Below, piece by piece: positions 58,800 to 64,000 of a stretch of DNA of 64,000 bases; the first letter of the stretch is position 1, and each line of letters starts with the position of its first letter. The notes below the pieces were generated by a model, which was not told the DNA's origin, did not search any database, and saw nothing but the letters and a program-made list of their open reading frames with translations. Made by a program: the position numbers and the translations under genes. Source of the DNA: Pseudonocardia phyllosphaerae (GTDB taxonomy: Bacteria > Actinomycetota > Actinomycetes > Mycobacteriales > Pseudonocardiaceae); contig NZ_JBKGXS010000011.1 in NCBI RefSeq assembly GCF_046546475.1, positions 114,051 to 178,050 on the forward strand. Reading direction: 5' to 3'.

Positions 58800-60089
58800 G
58801 TGAGCACCTCCACCGGAACGCCGGCCGTGACCGAGCCCGCGCAGCAGGGAACCGAGTCCCCGGAGTACGCGGCCGTCCGTGAGGCGGCGCAGCGCGCCCG
58901 GGCGGCGGCGCCGGCGGTCCGGGCCGCGGGTGACGGTGCGATCGACGACGCCCTGCGTGCGGCCGCCGCGCGGATCCGCAACGGTGCCCACGAGCTGCTC
59001 GACGCCAACGCCGCCGACGTCGCCGCGGCCGAGGCCGCCGGGATGGCGCCCGGCCTGCTCGACCGGCTGCGGATCACCGAGGAGCGCCTCGCCGACATCG
59101 CCAGCCAGCTCGAGGTGCTCGCGGCGACACCGGAGCCGGCCACCGAGTGGCCGGTGCGCACCCTGGAGACCGGCGAGCGGGTGTTCGAGCGGCGGGTGCC
59201 GGTCGGCGTCATCGGCGCGGTGTTCGAGGCCCGCCCCAACGTGACCGTCGACGTCGCCTCCCAGGTGCTCAAGGCGCGCAGCGCCGCCGTGCTGCGCACC
59301 GGGTCCGCGGCGCTGGGCAGCGCGACCGCGCTGGTCGAGCTGGTGCTGCGGCCCGCGCTGATCGAGGCCGGGCTGCCCGCCGAGGCCGTCCAGCTCGTCC
59401 CGCTGCCCGGGCACGACGGCGCCGAGGCACTGGTCGGGATGCCCGACCTGGTGCCGCTGGTCGTCGTCCGCGGCTCCGGTGAGGTCACCCGGCGGCTGTC
59501 GGTGCTCGGCGCGACCGCGGGCACCCGCGTCCTCGCCCACGCCGACGGCGGCGGCGTGCTCTACCTGGACTCCTCCGCCGACCCGGCCGAGGTCACCCGG
59601 CTGGTCAGCGACTCCACCGACCGGCTCGGCGTCTGCAACCGGCTCAACCTGCTGCTCGTCGACCGCCCGGCCTACGACCGGCTGCTCCCGATCGCGCGCG
59701 CCGCCCTCGACGAGCGCGGCATCACGCTGTCCGAGCCGCCGCACGCGCACCCGCTCGGCCACGAGTGGGCGCTGGACTCCGGCGCCGAGGCCCACGTGAC
59801 CGTGACCGCCGTCGACGGGCCGCTGGACGCCGCGGACACCGCCACCCGCGAGACCTCCGGGCTCGCCGCGACCATCTGCGCCGCCGACGGCGACGCCGCG
59901 GACGCGTTCATCGACCGCTACACCGGCACCGGCGTGTTCTGGAACGCCACCTCCCGGCTGCTCGACGGCTACAAGCTGCTCGGCCTGCCCGAGACCGGCA
60001 TCAACGTCGACCACACCCCGGGACCGCGCGGCCCGGTCACCTACCGCGACCTCGGACTGCGCCAGTTCGTGGTGCTGCCCCCGGCCTGA
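58800..60089 (+). CDS. proA: ProA-like glutamate-5-semialdehyde dehydrogenase (divergent)
   Basis: A 429-residue ALDH-superfamily enzyme. VPVGVIGAVFEARPNVTVDV and LKARSAAVLRTGSAAL are ProA signatures and LGVCNRLNLLLVDR carries the catalytic Cys. Near the C-terminus the usual GSGHTEAI segment is TSGLAATI and the usual GLGAEIGIST is GLPETGINV, so substrate recognition may differ. It may be the proline-pathway enzyme or a paralogue; proB is not in the window. The GTG at 58800 lies eight bases after TACCCT. Confidence 0.8.
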   Translation: MSTSTGTPAVTEPAQQGTESPEYAAVREAAQRARAAAPAVRAAGDGAIDDALRAAAARIRNGAHELLDANAADVAAAEAAGMAPGLLDRLRITEERLADIASQLEVLAATPEPATEWPVRTLETGERVFERRVPVGVIGAVFEARPNVTVDVASQVLKARSAAVLRTGSAALGSATALVELVLRPALIEAGLPAEAVQLVPLPGHDGAEALVGMPDLVPLVVVRGSGEVTRRLSVLGATAGTRVLAHADGGGVLYLDSSADPAEVTRLVSDSTDRLGVCNRLNLLLVDRPAYDRLLPIARAALDERGITLSEPPHAHPLGHEWALDSGAEAHVTVTAVDGPLDAADTATRETSGLAATICAADGDAADAFIDRYTGTGVFWNATSRLLDGYKLLGLPETGINVDHTPGPRGPVTYRDLGLRQFVVLPPA

Positions 60090-60153
60090 CCGGCACGCCC
60101 GGCGGCGACGGGTGAGCGCCCGTCCGGCCGGGCAGGTCGTCGGGGGTGCGGGA

Positions 60154-60159
60154 TAGCCT
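60154..60159 (+). promoter_or_regulatory. Leaderless -10 for the M16 peptidase gene
   Basis: TAGCCT ends seven bases before the GTG at 60167 and decides between that start and the GTG at 60146. Confidence 0.5.
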
Positions 60160-60166
60160 CGCCGAT

Positions 60167-61546
60167 GTGTCCGTGATCGCCGACAGAGCCGACGTCCCCG
60201 CCCTCGAGCTGCACCGCGCCACGCTCCCGAACGGGCTGCGTGTGCTCGTCGTTCCCGACCCGGCCACCCCGGTCGTCGGGGTGTCCGTGCACGTCGACGT
60301 GGGGTTCCGGTCCGAGCCCGAGGGCCGCACCGGGTTCGCCCACCTGTTCGAGCACCTGATGTTCCAGGGCAGCGAGAGCCTGGAGAAACTGGAGCACTTC
60401 CGCCAGGTGCAGGCCGCCGGCGGGATCTTCAACGGCTCCACCCACCAGGACTACACCGACTACTTCCAGGTGCTGCCGGGCGCGGCGCTGGAGCGGGCCC
60501 TGTTCCTGGAGGCCGACCGGCTCCGCGCGCCGAGGCTGACGGTGGAGAACCTGCGCAACCAGGTGGACGTCGTGAAGGAGGAGATCCGGCTCAACGTCCA
60601 CAACCGCCCCTACGGCGGCTTCCCGTGGATCCTGCTCCCGCCGGTCCTCTACGACACCTTCCCCAACGCGCACAACGGCTACGGCGACTTCTCCGAGCTG
60701 GAGCGGGCCACCGTGGACGACGCGGCGGCGTTCTTCGACACCTTCTACGCCCCGGGCAACACCCTGGTCACCGTGCACGGCGACCTCGGTGAGCACGGCG
60801 TCGACGGCACGCTCGCGCTCGTCGAGAAGCACTTCGGGGACATCCCCGCCCGCCCGGTGCCGCAGCGGCCCTCGTTCGCCGAGCCGGTGCCGCGCTCCGA
60901 GCGCCGCCAGGTCGTCGCCGACCCGCACGCCCCGCTGCCCGCGCTCGCCGCCGGCTACCGGGTACCGGACCCGTCGACCGAGCCGGACGCCTACCTCGCG
61001 CACGCGATGCTGGCCTCGGTGCTCACCGACGGCGAGGCCGCCCGGCTGCAGCGCCGCCTGGTGCACGGCGACGGGCTGGTCACCGACGTCTCGGCGTCCA
61101 ACGGGCTGATGGGAGGCCCGTTCGACGCCCGCGACCCGGACACGTTCACGATCACCGCCGTGCACCCGGCGGAGGTGTCGCCGGACCGCATCCTCACCGC
61201 CGTCGACGACGAGCTGGACCGGCTCGCCGCCGAGGGGCCCGGTACCGAGGAGCTGGCGCGCCAGTCCGCCCGCTGGGCGTCCGCGCTGCACCGTGAGGAC
61301 GACCGCGTGATGTACCGGATGCTCGGCCTCGGCTCCCGGGAGCTGCTCTACGGCCGCGCGGAACTGACCCTGGAGCTGCCGGACCGGCTCGCCGCGCTGA
61401 CCGGCGACGACGTCGCCGCGGCCGCCGCCCGGCTGCGCGAGGCCGGCCGCGCGGTGCTGCTGGTCGAGCCCGCCGCCGAGGACACCGGTCCCGGCACCCC
61501 GGACACCGTCGAGAACGGGACCGACACCGAGGAGGGGGCCGCGTGA
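60167..61546 (+). CDS. M16B zinc metallopeptidase, catalytic subunit
   Basis: The 459-residue protein begins LHRATLPNGLRVLVVPDP and carries the inverted zinc motif HLFEH (FAHLFEHLMFQGSE). The distal Glu lies in the helix with VDVVKEEIRLN. The second half-domain has the usual substrate-chamber pattern. With the following gene it should form a heterodimeric pitrilysin/MPP-type peptidase. The cellular location is probably cytoplasmic since no signal peptide is seen. It overlaps the partner by 4 bp. Confidence 0.9.
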   Translation: MSVIADRADVPALELHRATLPNGLRVLVVPDPATPVVGVSVHVDVGFRSEPEGRTGFAHLFEHLMFQGSESLEKLEHFRQVQAAGGIFNGSTHQDYTDYFQVLPGAALERALFLEADRLRAPRLTVENLRNQVDVVKEEIRLNVHNRPYGGFPWILLPPVLYDTFPNAHNGYGDFSELERATVDDAAAFFDTFYAPGNTLVTVHGDLGEHGVDGTLALVEKHFGDIPARPVPQRPSFAEPVPRSERRQVVADPHAPLPALAAGYRVPDPSTEPDAYLAHAMLASVLTDGEAARLQRRLVHGDGLVTDVSASNGLMGGPFDARDPDTFTITAVHPAEVSPDRILTAVDDELDRLAAEGPGTEELARQSARWASALHREDDRVMYRMLGLGSRELLYGRAELTLELPDRLAALTGDDVAAAAARLREAGRAVLLVEPAAEDTGPGTPDTVENGTDTEEGAA

Positions 61547-62937
61547 CCGCCGCCCGCACGCACCGCACCGCCGAGGAGATCGGCCGCACCGAGCGCGGGC
61601 CGCGCGAGCTGCCGCCGCTGGGCCGCACGAAGCAGGTCCCGCTGCCCGACGTCATCACCGGGACGCTGCCGAACGGGCTGAAGGTCCTCGCCGCTCATCG
61701 CCCCGGCGTCCCGATGGTGGAGGCGCTGCTGCGCATCCCGGCCGCATCGCCGTCGCCGGTCGCCGATCCGGAGTGGACGGCAGGCACCGAGGTGCTCGCC
61801 GAGACCCTGCTGGCCGGGACCGCATCCCGCGACCGCGTCGGCATCGACGACGACCTGGCCGCCGTCGGCGCCGAGCTCGGCGTCGGCGTCGACCCGGAGT
61901 GGCTGCAGGTCGGCGGCTCCGCGCTCGCCTCGGGGCTGCCGGAGCTGCTCGACGTGCTCGGCGACGTCCTCACCGGTGCCACCCACCCCGACGACGAGGT
62001 GGCCCGCGAGCGGGACCGGCTCGTCGAGCGGATCGCCGTCGCCCGCGCCCAGCCGCGCACCGTGGCCCGCGAGGCGCTGCAGCGGCTGCGGTTCGGCGAC
62101 CACCCGATCGTCTCGGAGATGCCCACCGCCGAGGCCGTCGAGGCCGTGACCGCGGAGCGGGTACGCGCGCTGCACGCCGACGTCGTCGTGCCCGAGGGCG
62201 CGACGCTGGTGCTGGTCGGCGACATCGACCCGGACGCGGCCATCGCCGCCGTCGGCGAGCACCTCGGCGGCTGGACCGGCGACCACCCCGCGCGCAGGCT
62301 GTCCGCGCCGCCGATGCCCGCCCCCGGCGACGTCCGGCTGGTCCACCGGCCCGGCTCGGTGCAGTCCCAGCTGCGGCTCACCGCGCCCGGCGTCGACCGC
62401 AGCGACCCGCGGCACCCGGCGTTCCAGCTGGCCAACCTGGTGTTCGGCGGCTACTTCTCGTCGCGCTGGATGGAGAACATCCGCGAGGACAAGGGCTACA
62501 CCTACGGCGCGCACTCCGGGCAGGAGATCGTGCCCGGCGGAGCAGTGCTGAGCCTGGACGCCGACGTGGCCGGGGACGTCACCGCGGCCGCGCTGCTGGA
62601 GACCCGCTACGAGCTGGGCCGGATGATCGCCGTCCCGCCGACCGAGCAGGAGGTCGCCGCCGCCCGGCAGTACGCGATCGGCTCGCTGCTGATCTCCCTG
62701 GACTCGCAGTCGTCGCTGGCCGGGACGCTGTCCTCGCTCGACGCCGCCGGTCTCGACGTCGAGTGGCTGCGTGAGCGCCCGGCCCGGCTGGAGGCGGTGA
62801 CCACCGAGGAGGTCGCCGCGGCGGCCGCGGAGTTCTTCGCGCCGTCGCGGATCACCGGGGTCGTCGTCGGCGACGCCGAGCAGGTCGGGCCGCGGCTGAC
62901 CGCGCTCGGTGGCGTCACCGTCGAGGAGCAGGCGTGA
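61543..62937 (+). CDS. M16B peptidase-like protein, non-catalytic subunit
   Basis: The 464-residue protein has the same fold (ITGTLPNGLKVLAAHRPGVP) but AETLLAG where HxxEH would be, so it cannot bind zinc. The R/Y motif YFSSRWMENIREDKGYTYG in the second half, which holds the substrate, is intact. This is the complement of the upstream subunit, which lacks a clear R/Y motif, so one active site is expected per dimer. It overlaps nudC by 4 bp (GTGA). Confidence 0.9.
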   Translation: MTAARTHRTAEEIGRTERGPRELPPLGRTKQVPLPDVITGTLPNGLKVLAAHRPGVPMVEALLRIPAASPSPVADPEWTAGTEVLAETLLAGTASRDRVGIDDDLAAVGAELGVGVDPEWLQVGGSALASGLPELLDVLGDVLTGATHPDDEVARERDRLVERIAVARAQPRTVAREALQRLRFGDHPIVSEMPTAEAVEAVTAERVRALHADVVVPEGATLVLVGDIDPDAAIAAVGEHLGGWTGDHPARRLSAPPMPAPGDVRLVHRPGSVQSQLRLTAPGVDRSDPRHPAFQLANLVFGGYFSSRWMENIREDKGYTYGAHSGQEIVPGGAVLSLDADVAGDVTAAALLETRYELGRMIAVPPTEQEVAAARQYAIGSLLISLDSQSSLAGTLSSLDAAGLDVEWLRERPARLEAVTTEEVAAAAAEFFAPSRITGVVVGDAEQVGPRLTALGGVTVEEQA

Positions 62938-63947
62938 GCGACTTCGCGCTGACCGAGGCACCGGTCCTGTCGCGCAACGCGCTGTCCCGCGACGAGAACC
63001 TGCGCCGGGACCCGGGCTTCGTCGCCCGGACCTGGCCGCAGGCGCGGGTGGTCGTCGTCGACGACGCCGGGCGTACCCCGGTGGACTGGACCGTCGCACC
63101 CGGCCGCGCGTTCCGCGAGACCGACGCGGCGGCCTGGGACGCCGCGGCGGGACGTGGCGGCACCGTCCGCACCCGCTCCGGCGCCGAGGTCGCTCCGGAG
63201 CCGCCCGCCGAGGCCGTCCTGCTCGGCGAGTCCGGCGGCGTCCCGTACTGGGCGGTGCGCGGGGCCGCGTCGCGCACCGCCGACGGCGACGTGTTCACCG
63301 ACGACCAGGGCGACTGGGCGGACCTGCGCGCGGCGGGCGCGTTCCTCGACGAGCTCGGCGCCGGGCTGCTCACCGGCGCCGTCGCCACCCTGAACTGGCA
63401 CGACCGCGCCCGGTTCTGCGCGGTCGACGGCACCCGCACCCGGGCGCACGACGCCGGTTGGGCGCGGGTCTGCGAGAACGGGCACGAGGAGTACCCGCGC
63501 ACCGATCCGGCGATCATCTGCCTGGTGCACGACGGTGCCGACCGCGTCCTGCTCGCCCGCCAGCCGGTGTGGCCGGTGGGCCGGTACTCGGTGCTGGCCG
63601 GGTTCGTCGAGTCCGGCGAGTCGCTGGAGGCCTGCGTGCACCGCGAGATCGCCGAGGAGGTCGGGATCGGCGTCACCGACGTCCGCTACCTGGGCAGCCA
63701 GGCCTGGCCGTTCCCGCGGTCGCTGATGGTCGGCTTCCACGCCGTCGGGGACCCGGAGCTGCCGCTGCGCCCGCAGGAGGGGGAGATCGCCGACGCGCTG
63801 TGGATCACCCGCGACGAGCTGCGTACGGCGCTGGCCCGCGGCGACTGGGGCAGCGACGAGCCCGCCGACGGCGCCACCGTCGTCATGCTGCCGGGGAAGG
63901 TCTCGATCGCCCGCACGATGCTGGAGTCCTGGGCCGCGGCCGGCTGA
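62934..63947 (+). CDS. nudC: NADH pyrophosphatase NudC
   Basis: The 337-residue protein has the Nudix box GFVESGESLEACVHREIAEEVGI and then SQAWPFPRSLMVGF, the SQPWPFPxS-type signature of NAD(H) pyrophosphatases. Upstream, the zinc-ribbon position reads FCAVDGT and RVCENGHEEYPRTDP. Only the first Cys of each CxxC pair remains, so zinc binding is doubtful. NudC hydrolyses NAD(H) to NMN(H) and AMP and can remove NAD caps from RNA. It corresponds to Rv3199c, beside the adn and K+ channel genes in mycobacteria. Confidence 0.92.
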   Translation: MSDFALTEAPVLSRNALSRDENLRRDPGFVARTWPQARVVVVDDAGRTPVDWTVAPGRAFRETDAAAWDAAAGRGGTVRTRSGAEVAPEPPAEAVLLGESGGVPYWAVRGAASRTADGDVFTDDQGDWADLRAAGAFLDELGAGLLTGAVATLNWHDRARFCAVDGTRTRAHDAGWARVCENGHEEYPRTDPAIICLVHDGADRVLLARQPVWPVGRYSVLAGFVESGESLEACVHREIAEEVGIGVTDVRYLGSQAWPFPRSLMVGFHAVGDPELPLRPQEGEIADALWITRDELRTALARGDWGSDEPADGATVVMLPGKVSIARTMLESWAAAG

Positions 63948-64000
63948 TCCCGGCCCGGCAGAGCGACCGGCACAGCGGCGGCCCGGACGGAGAATCCGTC

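Noticed and set aside
61543..62937. Damaged M16 peptidase
   Set aside because: Loss of HxxEH with an intact R/Y motif is the normal state of the non-catalytic subunit in heterodimeric M16B enzymes.
1..64000. tRNA, rRNA or insertion-sequence genes
   Set aside because: No TTCGA-type T-loop with cloverleaf context, no rRNA sequence and no transposase-like frame with terminal inverted repeats was seen.

Overview
The window is high-GC actinobacterial chromosome. GTG starts, GTGA/ATGA gene overlaps and many apparently leaderless promoters (TANNNT 6-8 nt before the start codon) all fit. Gene content and order point to Pseudonocardiaceae, probably Pseudonocardia or a close relative; this is inference, since there is no rRNA gene to check. 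Several genes appear in roughly the order of the Mycobacterium tuberculosis Rv3199c-Rv3212 region, recalled from general knowledge: an Rv3212-like protein, rhlE, a ferritin-like protein, a DUF3107 protein, a TetR regulator, moeZ, a TIGR02569 protein, an alkyltransferase-like protein, adnA, adnB, a K+ channel and nudC. Lineage-specific blocks are inserted between them. No rRNA, tRNA, CRISPR array, prophage or insertion sequence was recognised.

Layout. 0-11.3 kb holds housekeeping and accessory genes: a stress-type membrane protein, a methyltransferase, CorA, MaoC, Nudix, PH-domain and PHP proteins, a RecB-like nuclease, and a PadR-FAD monooxygenase pair. 11.3-18.5 kb holds the rhlE neighbourhood, a TetR/diiron-oxygenase divergon with two adjacent palindromic operators, an alpha/beta hydrolase and a second TetR gene. 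18.5-21.6 kb holds a secreted protein next to a degenerate heavy-metal P-type ATPase that has lost its catalytic motifs. 21.7-28.9 kb holds a hydrolase, MoeZ, a 1,157-residue low-complexity zinc-finger membrane protein and a TIGR02569 protein. 29-39.8 kb is a nitrate/nitrite assimilation island: NarK, molybdopterin nitrate reductase, a small HTH protein, a flavoprotein electron donor, NirB, NirD, a HemD-winged-helix regulator of NnaR type and a sirohydrochlorin chelatase. 39.8-51.8 kb holds a PrmC-like methyltransferase, an ATL protein, AdnA, a PAP2 protein, SerS, a GH16 protein and AdnB. 52-64 kb holds an ActP-type symporter with a DUF485 partner, a K+ channel, a split transketolase behind a MerR-like palindrome, Xth, a lipoprotein, a ProA-like enzyme, a paired M16 peptidase and NudC.

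The most unusual signal is a family of short asymmetric repeats. Half A is CTTTGCTCTGCTCAC; three variable bases follow; half B is YACGCATCACCCC. I count about 13 two-half copies plus several half-A-only copies in nine clusters. Copies within a cluster are regularly spaced, with core-to-core intervals of 23, 34-36, 45-46 and 57 bp, close to multiples of 11.4. Some clusters lie in intergenic DNA, including near-perfect inverted pairs. Others lie inside genes, where both copies of a pair sit in the same reading frame and add the peptide ALLTHTHHP or GEQSR. I know of no described element that matches it.
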